A stretch of DNA of 9,934 nt, taken from assembly GCA_002339135.1 (NCBI GenBank), contig DDJR01000076.1, positions 38,036-47,969 of the forward strand, in the 5' to 3' direction. Numbering within the stretch: the stretch's first letter is position 1; each line of letters starts with the position of its first letter. A model generated the notes under the pieces. That model did no database searches and was not told where the DNA came from. It was given only the letters and a program-made list of their open reading frames with translations. Positions 1 to 7,000 of the stretch are shown here, one piece after another. This DNA comes from Flavobacteriales bacterium UBA2619. Its GTDB lineage: Bacteria; Bacteroidota; Bacteroidia; Flavobacteriales_D; Sanyastnellaceae. A program made the position numbers and the translations under genes.

Positions 1-387
1 ATCTGTCATAACTCTAGAAACCAATGCACCTGATTTGTGGTTGTCAAAAAATCCGATGGGCAATTTCATTAACTTACTCTGGACTTGAACTCTCATTTGA
101 GAGATCATGTGTTGCGCTTGGACACTTAACAATCTAGCTAGACTGAAAGATGTGAGTGAACGAATTAAAATTGAAGCAGACACAACAGCCAACAGAAACC
201 ACAAACCATCAATGTCTTTGTTTGGAACTATATCATCAAACAAAAATCGACTTGCGTAAGGAGCAACCAATCCAGCTGCACTTTGAATTAAAATTAGAAT
301 TAGCCCAATACCTAGAACACCTCTTCGGGGCCAAATATATTCTTTAAAAGCCCATTTGAATGAAACTGTTTTTTTGTCATTATTCAT
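1..387 (-). CDS. ABC-type exporter (MsbA/MDR-like), N-terminal part, partial at window edge
   Basis: The minus strand from position 387 reads 129 open codons to the window edge, starting MNNDKKTVSFKWAFKEY. A short basic cytoplasmic lead is followed by two hydrophobic segments (about residues 23-45, GIGLILILIQSAAGLV, and 61-82, LWFLLAVVSASILI). The visible part ends with LPIGFFDNHKSGALVSR just before the edge. The pattern 'lPhgFFd...sGeLvSRv.nD' is a hallmark of the first cytoplasmic coupling region of type-I ABC exporters (ABC_membrane fold, MsbA/multidrug/peptidase-fused types). By family knowledge the missing part should hold four more TM helices and an ATPase domain; the substrate cannot be told. 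The ATG at 387 is chosen because an in-frame stop lies 33 bases upstream; a GTG 30 bases upstream is a possible alternative. The gene is divergent from the RND exporter. There is no N-terminal C39 peptidase domain, so it is not a bacteriocin-type fusion. Confidence 0.88.
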   Translation of the reverse strand, partial: MNNDKKTVSFKWAFKEYIWPRRGVLGIGLILILIQSAAGLVAPYASRFLFDDIVPNKDIDGLWFLLAVVSASILIRSLTSFSLARLLSVQAQHMISQMRVQVQSKLMKLPIGFFDNHKSGALVSRVMTD

Positions 388-735
388 GAATCCGATTAGA
401 CCAATATCAAGCCACACTTATTTGTCTGCCACATCGACAGATGCCACAGTCATAACAACCCTGACTTTTTACATTTAAGATGCGTAAATAGAATCAACAT
501 GTCCAAAAACACGATCCCATGAACATCAGGAAAGAACTGTACATCTATTTTAAGGACTGACAACAAGCATTTTAATCACTTCATTTTTTGTAAATGTTAA
601 AAAGATATATATTTTATTTTTTACATGTCATATGTGGCGGAATAAGAATTTAACCTGTCGATATAGTTATAAATTTGCCGCGATTAATTCCACCAAGTTG
701 AGTCTGAATGTATCCCTTTACTGAAATAAAAAATC
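388..735. other. Divergent intergenic region between the ABC and RND exporter genes
   Basis: This 348-base gap carries the leaders of both divergent genes. I see no convincing ORF, tRNA or strong hairpin. TGCCACA occurs twice 15 bases apart (427-433 and 442-448). An 8-base inverted pair, ATCGACAG (433-440) and CTGTCGAT (655-662), spans the gap, but a pair of this length is expected by chance here. The stretch 596-625 is very A/T-rich. A candidate promoter for the RND gene is listed separately; no equally good box was found for the ABC gene. Confidence 0.5.
649..677 (+). promoter_or_regulatory. Candidate Bacteroidota promoter for the RND gene
   Basis: TAAATTTG at 670-677 matches the Bacteroidota -7 consensus TAnnTTTG exactly. 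A TTTA at 649-652, 17 bases upstream, is a weak candidate for the -33 box, whose consensus is TTTG with a usual spacing of about 19-21. It would place the start of transcription near 685, leaving about 50 bases of leader before the ATG at 736. The -7 match is direct observation; its use is inferred. Confidence 0.4.
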
Positions 736-2790
736 ATGGTAAGTCTGTATAAAAAAATATGGAAGTTTAAAAATAAGTTTCTTTTTTTATTTGTGACAAT
801 CTTTATTTTCTCAACGATAAAATTGAACAACATCAATGTCTTCTTCGAATCTGAAAGAATCATTGAAGAATTAGCAAACAGTGATTTTTTAGAGACCAAC
901 TCGATTAACAAAATTAATGATCAAAACATTTTGTTGCTGGGAGTTGCATTAAAAGAAAAAGTCAAGCTTGAAGAGGCACGAAAGTTTAAGACCATTCAAA
1001 CAAGTTTGCGAGAGTCAAAAAACATAAATCGAGTCTTTAGTTTTGTCAATGAAAAGAAAGTTTATGAAACCGGTCTTATTCCATTGGTGAAAACAAAACT
1101 TGATTTATCTTCAGAAGCACGCTATCAACAAACACTAGATCGTGAAAGCATCTTCGTTGGAGACAGCCTTAAAAACATACTCTTTCTGATTGAAACCGTT
1201 GATTTAGACAAAACAGCAACTAAAAATTTAATCACGCACATTACATCTTTATTTGAGGCCGAGAACCATGACATTTATCTTGCTGGCAGATCGGCCAGTG
1301 AAGCGTATTTTCAAAAACACGTCTTGCTAGAGTTTGTCGTCCTCTCTCTCATTAGCTGTATTATTTGTCTCTTAACTCTGTATTTATTTACAAAAAACTA
1401 CAAGATAGTTTTGGCGTGTTTTTTTATTGTGATTGCCAGCATTGTGATTAGCCTCGGATTATCACAAGTGTTGTTTGGTGGCATCGAATTGTTTATGATT
1501 ATCTCACCTGCCATTATATTTATTGTGGCGGTTTCTGACATCATGCATCTCATCAACAACCAAGATTTAAACTTTCAGACTGGAGAAGAAGTGTTTGTTT
1601 CTCAGATGAGGAAAATCGGCGTTCCGATTGCCATTACATCTGTCACAACCATGATTAGTTTTTTCACGTTTATTCTTGTTGACATGGTTCCACTGGCCAG
1701 GTTTGGATTGATTACAGGGTTGGGAGTCATTATCACGCTTTGTATTTCAGTGATTGCTTATGCCATCGCTGTAGAGTATCAATTTAACGTCACCAACAAC
1801 AACACCTTTAGCCAAAAAATCATTGACAACATCATTTTCTATTTGCACCCCAAGTTTAAAATTTATTTGTATTCAATGACATTTTTAACCCTGTTGGGTT
1901 TGTATGCTGTCAACAATATAAAAATTGACAACTATCTCACTGACGAATTAAATCCAAAGTCCGAGTTCTACCAACAAACTAAATTTTTTGATGAAGAATT
2001 TGGTGGGATAAAGCCACTGACCATTTTTATCGACTCGAAAGACAAAGATGAAATCGATTACGACAAATTCATAAAAAGCATTCAACAAAAAGGCATCAGC
2101 ATCGACTTTAGCAATGAGTCAAAAACAAAAAGTTTAATCTACAATTACATCTTCAAAGACACCTCCAACGATGTTGTTTTTTCTTGTCGCATGCAAGACA
2201 TTGGCTCTGAAAAAACCGGATTCCTCCTTGACGAACTTCAAGATGAATTTAAGCCAGTCAACATGAAATATGGTGGAATCGGATATCTATTTGACTCAGT
2301 CAGCAACCAACTCACTAGAAACTTGATTTATGGCCTTCTCTTTGCAGCACTCGCTGTAGGAATGATTATTTTTACAATTCATGGTTTCAAGTTGAAATAC
2401 CTGATGGCAGGTATTGTTCCAAATATTTTACCTATCGTGATTACAGTTGGAATCTTGTACATATTTGACTTTTACATCAGTCTGTCAAATGCATTTATAT
2501 TCACGATTGCATTTGGATTAATCATCGATGACTCGATCCACATTGTCAGTTCATTTATTCATCATAAAAAGTCCAATTTAAACAACGAAGAAGTTTTACA
2601 ATATGTAAGGTATACAACTGGACAGGCAGTAATTAAGACCACTATTGTAGTGATTTTATGCTTGCTTCCGTTGCTTTTCTCTCAATTTAAATCCGTTTCT
2701 CAGTTGTCAATCATTACCAGCATCACAGCCGTCTTTGCCATTGTTTTCGACCTTGTCTATTTACCGGTGATTTTAAATAAATTTAAATAA
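736..2790 (+). CDS. RND-superfamily exporter (MMPL / Patched-like, COG1033 type)
   Basis: This 684-residue protein has the internal two-fold RND layout. TM1 is near residues 12-32, followed by a periplasmic loop to about 190. A block of five to six TMs (about 194-345) carries VAVSDIMHLINN with Asp268 in TM4. TM7 (about 376-395), a second shorter periplasmic loop (about 396-525) and a second TM block follow, with GLIIDDSIHI (Asp598/Asp599) in the equivalent helix. These acidic residues in matching helices are the expected proton-relay positions of the family, and the TM blocks resemble sterol-sensing-like MMPL domains. The protein is shorter than tripartite HAE1/AcrB pumps (over 1000 residues) and fits the smaller COG1033/HAE3 'predicted exporters', which often move lipids or other hydrophobic molecules. 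The substrate is unknown: no membrane-fusion or outer-membrane partner lies beside it. The ATG at 736 gives a short basic N-terminus directly before TM1. Confidence 0.88.
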   Translation: MVSLYKKIWKFKNKFLFLFVTIFIFSTIKLNNINVFFESERIIEELANSDFLETNSINKINDQNILLLGVALKEKVKLEEARKFKTIQTSLRESKNINRVFSFVNEKKVYETGLIPLVKTKLDLSSEARYQQTLDRESIFVGDSLKNILFLIETVDLDKTATKNLITHITSLFEAENHDIYLAGRSASEAYFQKHVLLEFVVLSLISCIICLLTLYLFTKNYKIVLACFFIVIASIVISLGLSQVLFGGIELFMIISPAIIFIVAVSDIMHLINNQDLNFQTGEEVFVSQMRKIGVPIAITSVTTMISFFTFILVDMVPLARFGLITGLGVIITLCISVIAYAIAVEYQFNVTNNNTFSQKIIDNIIFYLHPKFKIYLYSMTFLTLLGLYAVNNIKIDNYLTDELNPKSEFYQQTKFFDEEFGGIKPLTIFIDSKDKDEIDYDKFIKSIQQKGISIDFSNESKTKSLIYNYIFKDTSNDVVFSCRMQDIGSEKTGFLLDELQDEFKPVNMKYGGIGYLFDSVSNQLTRNLIYGLLFAALAVGMIIFTIHGFKLKYLMAGIVPNILPIVITVGILYIFDFYISLSNAFIFTIAFGLIIDDSIHIVSSFIHHKKSNLNNEEVLQYVRYTTGQAVIKTTIVVILCLLPLLFSQFKSVSQLSIITSITAVFAIVFDLVYLPVILNKFK

Positions 2791-2884
2791 ACAGAAAGAA
2801 ACATCAATGTTCTTTTAGGCAACATGGAAATAACCAACAAGCCGAATCCCCTATTTAGCAATTATAAAACCCTACTTTCGCAAC

Positions 2885-3238
2885 ATGACACTATTAATTG
2901 GTAGAATTTTCTCAGGTGTTTCACATTTAATCTATGGAGTAACGACATTGTTTGTTCCATTTTACATCGATGAATTCATGAGGTATGGATTTTCAGACTT
3001 TAGAGTCTTGATAGGACTAAGTCAAGTTGTTTTTGGTGGTGGGCTCTTGGTGGGAGGTTCCAGTGTTAAGGTTACGGTTGTGAGCTCTGGATTCTTAGCC
3101 ATTCTGATGATGGGTGCACTAATCACAAGAATCATCATCAAAGATGATTCAATACAGACTTTGCCTGCGATTGGCTATTTAATGATAAATTCGTATATCT
3201 TTATTAAAAGCTTGCAATCTTTAAAAAAATTAAAATGA
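2885..3238 (+). CDS. DoxX-like four-TM membrane protein (first of a tandem pair)
   Basis: This 117-residue hydrophobic protein has about four TM segments: around 5-25 (with RIFSGVSHLIYG), 38-57 (VLIGLSQVVFGGGLLVG), 65-85 and 94-111. The spacing and the 'GRxFxGxxHLxYG' opening fit small DoxX-like inner-membrane proteins. Its second half aligns by eye with the downstream gene: IGLSQVVFGGGLLVG against IGALKVLSAIGLLVG, then LMMGALI against LMCGAIL, then KDDSIQTLPA against NDEAIKFLPA. This makes the two likely paralogues. The ATG at 2885 is the first in frame after a stop at 2831-2833. The stop codon overlaps the next start by four bases (ATGA at 3235-3238), so translation is probably coupled. The family has no firmly known general biochemical role, and none is claimed here. 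Confidence 0.75.
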   Translation: MTLLIGRIFSGVSHLIYGVTTLFVPFYIDEFMRYGFSDFRVLIGLSQVVFGGGLLVGGSSVKVTVVSSGFLAILMMGALITRIIIKDDSIQTLPAIGYLMINSYIFIKSLQSLKKLK

Positions 3239-3618
3239 AATATTTAAAAGAATTCTTTATGTTGTTGGTATCGCTTTTAGTGCTTAATGTATGGCTCCTT
3301 AGATTCGATCAAGAAACAATATACAGAGGTGGAGATTCCATAAATATGATTGAAGAATTTGCAGTGTACGGGTTAAGTGAATCCACTGCTTATATCATAG
3401 GAGCCTTAAAAGTACTGTCTGCTATAGGTCTTTTAGTGGGGTTTTTTTACAAAAAAACAATCGTTCCTTCCGCATCTATAATGGCAGCATTGATGTGCGG
3501 AGCGATACTCATGCACTTTAGAGTCAACGATGAAGCGATTAAGTTTCTACCTGCCGGATTGATGTTGGTTTCTAGCTTGGTTATTGTTTATTTAGATAAA
3601 AGAACGATTACAGCTTAA
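3235..3618 (+). CDS. DoxX-like family protein (DoxX_2 type), second of a tandem pair
   Basis: This 127-residue, four-TM protein matches the DoxX_2-like pattern I know from Bacteroidota: NVWLLRF near residue 18, YRGGDSINMIEEFAVYGL (about 30-47), a TM with G(A/F)LKVLSAIGLLVG (about 55-70), LMCGAILMHFRVND (about 85-98) and a final LPAGLMLVSSLVIVYL helix. The 'YRGG...M.EEF..YGL' and 'GAI.MH.+V.D....LPA' blocks are the useful family marks. It starts inside the stop codon of the upstream paralogue (four-base overlap), so the two are co-translated and might form a hetero-oligomer; that is inference. Length is normal for the family. Function is not established; other DoxX-like proteins have been tied to quinone or thiol redox chemistry. 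Confidence 0.85.
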   Translation: MKYLKEFFMLLVSLLVLNVWLLRFDQETIYRGGDSINMIEEFAVYGLSESTAYIIGALKVLSAIGLLVGFFYKKTIVPSASIMAALMCGAILMHFRVNDEAIKFLPAGLMLVSSLVIVYLDKRTITA

Positions 3619-3683
3619 AAGATTCGTAAAGCATCTCTAAAAATGTCAGTCGAAATCAGGATTGATAACAAATAAAAAAAACT

Positions 3684-3779
3684 GCGACTTTAAAAGAAAA
3701 AAGACGATTGATACAGTAATTTACAATACCAGATCATCATTTTTTTCATGGTGATCAATTTCAACAAGTCGCCTTTTTT
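3684..3779 (+). terminator. Nested-stem terminator candidate downstream of the DoxX pair
   Basis: GCGACTT (3684-3690) pairs perfectly with AAGTCGC (3766-3772), which is followed by C and six Ts (3774-3779). An A-run just before the left arm (3674-3681) mirrors this T-run, so the element could also stop transcription from the other side. Inside are two competing helices: ATTGAT (3707-3712) with ATCAAT (3754-3759), and a local hairpin GATCATCAT (3732-3740) with ATGGTGATC (3748-3756), one G-T wobble, 7-base loop. These share bases 3754-3756 and cannot both form. The loop is much longer than in a textbook terminator, so the element may instead be a structured RNA or a processing site. Confidence 0.45.
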
Positions 3780-3800
3780 ATTTTAAAATCAAATTGAGTC

Positions 3801-3861
3801 AAAATGGGAGTTAAGTCTTAAATTGTGCTACAATGGCACAGGTGCGATAGCACCCCATTTT
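3801..3861 (+). ncRNA. Compact tRNA-like cloverleaf element of unknown function
   Basis: Four helices fit without conflict into 61 bases. The closing stem is AAAATGG (3801-3807) with CCATTTT (3855-3861), 7 bp. Arm 2 is TTAA (3811-3814) with TTAA (3818-3821), 4 bp. Arm 3 is TGTGC (3824-3828) with GCACA (3836-3840), 5 bp with a 7-base loop. Arm 4 is GGTGC (3841-3845) with GCACC (3850-3854), 5 bp with a GATA loop. The stem lengths 7/4/5/5 copy tRNA geometry, but there is no variable loop, no T33 and no TTC T-loop, so it is not a normal tRNA. It lies 60 bases upstream of the beta-helix gene and could be a leader element or the foot of an RNA gene. I recognise no known riboswitch. An alternative pairing, GTGCTA (3825-3830) with TAGCAC (3848-3853), excludes arms 3 and 4. 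Confidence 0.3.
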
Positions 3862-3920
3862 ACATTACTGGCTCTAACTGTTTTCTTTTTTTTTTAAAAG
3901 AAAAATAAACTCATCAAAAG

Positions 3921-5714
3921 ATGAATAAAATAATTTTCACATTCCTAGCAAGCTTTGTTTCTTTTTGCGGTTTTGCAAAAACAAACTTCTACATCTCCAC
4001 ATCAGGTAACAACACAAACAATGGAAGTCTTGAAGCACATTGGCAAACCATCCAACATGGAGTCAGCCAATTAAGTTCAGGAGACACATTAAACATCATG
4101 TCCGGAACTTATGATGGCAAAATTGAATTGAATGTTTCTGGAACCATGGGAGCAGAAATTACAATAAGGAATTACAACAGTGACACTGTTGTTGTGAATG
4201 GTGTAGCGCTTTCAGATTATGAATATTTATTGAAAATTGAGAATGTCAATTACATCAATATCATTGGCCTGAAATTTCAAGATTATCAGAAGTTAGATGC
4301 GCAAGGTATTGTACTAATCAACAGCAGCAATGTCAGGATTCTGAACAATGAATTCTCCAACATTGATTATTCCTCAAACGCCGAGGGTGAGACCCCGAAT
4401 TCTTCACAAAACAGTCAACCAATTATTGTGTTTGGAAGAGATTCCTTAAATCCAATTGTAAATCTTGCCATTAATGGAAATACAATTAAAAATTGTGAAA
4501 CGGGATGGAGTGAATGCCTGTCCATTAATGGAAACATTGACGGATTCGAAATAAAGAACAATCATGTGTTTAACAACACAAACATACCGATAGTTGCTAT
4601 AGGTCACGAAGGCGAATGCCCCAATCCAAGCTTAGATCAAGCTAGGAATGGTTTAATCAAAAACAACAACATACACGACAACCCATCCAGTTATGCAGCA
4701 GCAGGAGGCATTTATATCGATGGAGGCAAGTCAATTACGATAGAAAACAACAGATCGTACAACAATGATTACGGTATTGAGATAGGTTGCGAGAATAACG
4801 GAAATGCACCCAATGACCCATCATCATCTAACATTGTTGTCAGAAACAACCTCATTTATAACAACACCATTACGGGGATTGCATTGGGAGGTTACGATTA
4901 CCCATCTTCAGGTAAAGTTGAAACAACTTCAATAACAAACAACACCTTATTTAGCAACGATACAGAAAACTCGTACAATGGTGAAATGTTCATTTCATAT
5001 ATAGAAAATTCTACAATAGAGAACAACATTTTTTACGCGAACAACACTGATAATGTTTTACTCATAAGTGAAAACACAAGTTCAAGTCTATCACTCAACT
5101 ACAATCAATATTATACTGCTAGCGGAACAAACGAACTTGCAATCGAAATAAACGGCATGTACTATGGTGAGTTTAGCACGTATCAAATGCAGACCGACCA
5201 AGACTCTAATTCAACTTTTGATGATCCATTGTTCAACAACATCACAACATCAGACCTGGATTTACATTTAACACAAGCATCACCTTCAATTGATGCTGGA
5301 AACCCAATGTTTGTTATTCTCGATGATGAAAAAGACATGGATGGCGATGTTAGGGTTTACAATGGCAATGTTGACATAGGTGCGGACGAGTATGGCTCAT
5401 GTACTCAGCTAGACTCATGTGGCTTGTGTGAGGGTGATGACAGCGTATGTCCTTCAACAGGCTGCACCTACCCAGGGGCTGACAATTTCGACCCGATCAA
5501 CACCATCGACAATGGATCATGCTTGTTCTCTGGATGTACCAATCCTGAATCAGAAAACTATGTAGCATTCGCGAATAATGATGATGGATCATGTTTAGAC
5601 GACCCATGTTTAGGTAACGATTGTCCGTTTGACACAAATTTAGATGGAGAAATTGGATCGGCTGATCTACTCATTTTTTTAATCGCTTATGGAGCAAATT
5701 GCGGAGAGTTGTAA
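3921..5714 (+). CDS. Secreted right-handed beta-helix protein with Cys-rich and dockerin-like C-terminus
   Basis: This is a 597-residue modular surface or secreted protein. Residues 1-19 form a signal peptide (likely cut after GFA19). Residues 20-90 (NFYISTSGNNTNNGS... with SSGDTLNIMSGTYDG) are the typical DUF1565-like N-terminal coils of parallel beta-helix proteins. Residues about 95-450 are Asn-rich coils repeating patterns such as 'ITIENN.SYNN..GIEIG', as in pectate-lyase-like/Beta_helix domains. DMDGDVRVYNGNVDIGADE (472-490) is the usual end cap. Then come a Cys motif C494-C500-C503-C510, two 'GCT...DNGSC/DDGSC' units (514-534, 538-558) and an EF-hand-like loop D571-N573-D575-E577-D582, resembling half a dockerin. 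No canonical T9SS type A or B tail is visible. The likely role is carbohydrate binding or cleavage, or a passive surface scaffold; no catalytic site could be assigned by eye. It is flanked by intergenic gaps and probably forms a single-gene unit. Confidence 0.87.
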   Translation: MNKIIFTFLASFVSFCGFAKTNFYISTSGNNTNNGSLEAHWQTIQHGVSQLSSGDTLNIMSGTYDGKIELNVSGTMGAEITIRNYNSDTVVVNGVALSDYEYLLKIENVNYINIIGLKFQDYQKLDAQGIVLINSSNVRILNNEFSNIDYSSNAEGETPNSSQNSQPIIVFGRDSLNPIVNLAINGNTIKNCETGWSECLSINGNIDGFEIKNNHVFNNTNIPIVAIGHEGECPNPSLDQARNGLIKNNNIHDNPSSYAAAGGIYIDGGKSITIENNRSYNNDYGIEIGCENNGNAPNDPSSSNIVVRNNLIYNNTITGIALGGYDYPSSGKVETTSITNNTLFSNDTENSYNGEMFISYIENSTIENNIFYANNTDNVLLISENTSSSLSLNYNQYYTASGTNELAIEINGMYYGEFSTYQMQTDQDSNSTFDDPLFNNITTSDLDLHLTQASPSIDAGNPMFVILDDEKDMDGDVRVYNGNVDIGADEYGSCTQLDSCGLCEGDDSVCPSTGCTYPGADNFDPINTIDNGSCLFSGCTNPESENYVAFANNDDGSCLDDPCLGNDCPFDTNLDGEIGSADLLIFLIAYGANCGEL

Positions 5715-5849
5715 GAACTAAACTCCATAGAGAGTCGACCCAACATTCCATCTAAAATTAGAAAAAACAGGTTCGTGGCGCTTTAAAAATAAAAAGTTGA
5801 CTGCGATTTATTTTTTAATCATTATGTAACCTTGACTTGTAAAATTTAA

Positions 5850-6056
5850 ATGATGAAATATTCCTTTGTAGTTCTCGTTTTTTTCTGGCTTACTGGTTGT
5901 AACAATGAAAAAAAAATTGATCCAGATTACAACAAACTGGACCGCATAGATCCAAAAGAAGAAAAGGTGGTTTTATGGGATACAGTTCCGATAAAATCAA
6001 TAATTGTTGATGTCGATAACAGTGCTGGTGAAAAAGTGGATATTCGAATGCACTAG
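5850..6056 (+). CDS. Small putative lipoprotein
   Basis: This 68-residue protein has a clear lipoprotein signal: MMKYSFVVLVFFW followed by the lipobox LTGC with Cys17, then NNEKK. The mature part is about 52 residues, polar and charged (PDYNKLDRIDPKEEKVV...). The missing Asp at +2 does not favour inner-membrane retention; Bacteroidota surface-export signals are often acidic and Lys-rich just after the Cys, and NEKKIDPD is loosely compatible. I do not recognise a family. It could start at either of the first two Met codons. It is short enough that it may be a truncated relic: after its TAG stop, the same frame stays open for 27 more codons (6057-6137). A weak promoter-like TAACCTTG lies at 5827-5834. 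Confidence 0.6.
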   Translation: MMKYSFVVLVFFWLTGCNNEKKIDPDYNKLDRIDPKEEKVVLWDTVPIKSIIVDVDNSAGEKVDIRMH

Positions 6057-6229
6057 TCAATGCCGTTACTATGGAGAGTAAACACACTCGCAAACGATAG
6101 CAAAGGCAATCCAGCAAGGACCCTTTCATACAGTATTTAGCTCCTATTGAAATGATTGTTTTTTATTGAACGAATGAACATCACAAGTCATTGCTTTAAT
6201 TGTCGCTTAGGACATTTCTCATCTTTGAG

Positions 6230-6238
6230 GTATCTTGA
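6230..6238 (+). promoter_or_regulatory. Weak candidate -7 box for the 6257 gene
   Basis: GTATCTTGA contains TATCTTG, which is one T short of the Bacteroidota TAnnTTTG box. It lies about 20 bases before the ATG at 6257. No clear -33 box is seen at the usual distance. A similar GTATCTT lies about the same distance before the 7282 start, which is the main reason to list it. Confidence 0.22.
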
Positions 6239-6256
6239 AATTCTTAAAGCAATGTT

Positions 6257-6991
6257 ATGGCACGTAAAAGAAACAATTTAGTAAAAACTTTGATTCGTTC
6301 TGCAGTTCGACAAGTGGGACGCGATGCTGGTAAAGTCGTTTCCAACAAAGTCTTTGGTGATTCTCATTCTACTCCAATTCGTATGGTTAGAAATACTGAT
6401 ACTTCTCCAATGACTTCGGATTCAGGAAGGCGTAAGTATAGACACTCATTAGACAGGATTGTCAACAAGGACTTGCCTTCGACCAAGGCAAGTGCAAAAA
6501 AGGCATTGGTCACACTTGAAAATGCTTTTCAAGAATTTATTTCCAAGAACAACAGCATTACAAATGCAACACAATTGGAGCACCTAATAGCATGGATAGA
6601 AAAAACCGAGGACTTTATCGGAGATGTAACTCGAATTGTTGATGTCGAGGAAGTTAAATCCATAGCCAACGAAGTTCTCACGGGTGTTCTTGATCAAAAG
6701 AAGCAATTGTTTTCTGCTTTAAAAGCGATGAAAGATCCTCAAAAGCCTGATGTAACCATGAAAAGACGCATTGCTTGGTTGGTCTTGCTTTCTCCATACC
6801 TAGCAGTGTGGTTGTTGGTTCCTTCATTTGAGGCAGGAACTTCAAACTTGATGGTCTTTTGGGGGATCGCGCTTTTTGCAACCCCTTTCATCTCTTATTC
6901 CATGTTCAAGAAAATAAGAACAGCAAAAAACGAATACAAAATAAAATCAGAGATGTTTACAGAGATGAAGAAGTATACCTCAAAACATTAG
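6257..6991 (+). CDS. Uncharacterised protein, basic N-terminus and two C-terminal TM helices
   Basis: This 244-residue protein has three parts. The N-terminus (1-35) is strongly basic, MARKRNNLVKTLIRSAVRQVGRDAG, with amphipathic character, followed by a polar linker (36-65, STP...SPMTSDSGRRKYR). Residues about 70-168 are predicted mostly helical with heptad-like spacing (ALVTLENAFQEF..., KTEDFIGDVTRIV, EVKSIANEVLTGVLDQKKQL). The C-terminus has two TM helices (about 172-192, IAWLVLLSPYLAVWLLV, and 198-217, LMVFWGIALFATPFISYSMF) separated by only a few residues, then a basic, probably cytoplasmic tail. No signal peptide is seen, so both large domains likely face the cytoplasm around a short hairpin anchor. 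I recognise the style of the N-terminus from hypothetical Bacteroidota proteins but cannot name a function. Neighbours give no hint. The ATG at 6257 follows an A/T-rich leader. Confidence 0.75.
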   Translation: MARKRNNLVKTLIRSAVRQVGRDAGKVVSNKVFGDSHSTPIRMVRNTDTSPMTSDSGRRKYRHSLDRIVNKDLPSTKASAKKALVTLENAFQEFISKNNSITNATQLEHLIAWIEKTEDFIGDVTRIVDVEEVKSIANEVLTGVLDQKKQLFSALKAMKDPQKPDVTMKRRIAWLVLLSPYLAVWLLVPSFEAGTSNLMVFWGIALFATPFISYSMFKKIRTAKNEYKIKSEMFTEMKKYTSKH

Positions 6992-7000
6992 TCTTATTGA

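Noticed and set aside
156..347. Plus-strand ORF of 63 codons at the left end
   Set aside because: It lies antisense to the ABC exporter, whose minus-strand translation shows clear family motifs; the plus-strand peptide is low-complexity and looks like a shadow.
433..662. 8-base inverted pair ATCGACAG / CTGTCGAT across the divergent intergenic region
   Set aside because: In about 350 bases one such 8-base pair is expected by chance, and the arms are over 200 bases apart.
684..911. Minus-strand ORF of 75 codons
   Set aside because: It overlaps the start of the RND exporter gene and its promoter region, and its peptide has no recognisable character.
2795..2815. Hairpin AAAGAA(A)CA / TGTTCTTT after the RND gene
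   Set aside because: The stem is nearly all A-T with a bulge, and no T-run follows, so it is a poor terminator.
3794..3825. Promoter-like TTG-N22-TAAATTG inside the cloverleaf region
   Set aside because: The spacing is long and the boxes are imperfect; it would also start transcription within the structured element. Kept only as an alternative reading of that region.
3881..3904. Inverted repeat TTTTCTTTT / AAAAGAAAA just before the beta-helix gene
   Set aside because: It arises from adjacent T-rich and A-rich runs; a hairpin of almost only A-U pairs at the start region is weak, and A-rich leaders are normal in this phylum.
5890..6129. Minus-strand ORF of 79 codons opposite the lipoprotein
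   Set aside because: The plus-strand frame has a convincing signal peptide and lipobox; the minus-strand peptide is Cys/Leu-rich with no pattern.
6678..6881. Minus-strand ORF of 67 codons opposite the two-TM protein
   Set aside because: It is antisense to the end of the helical region and the first TM helix of the 6257 gene; the plus strand reads as proper protein.
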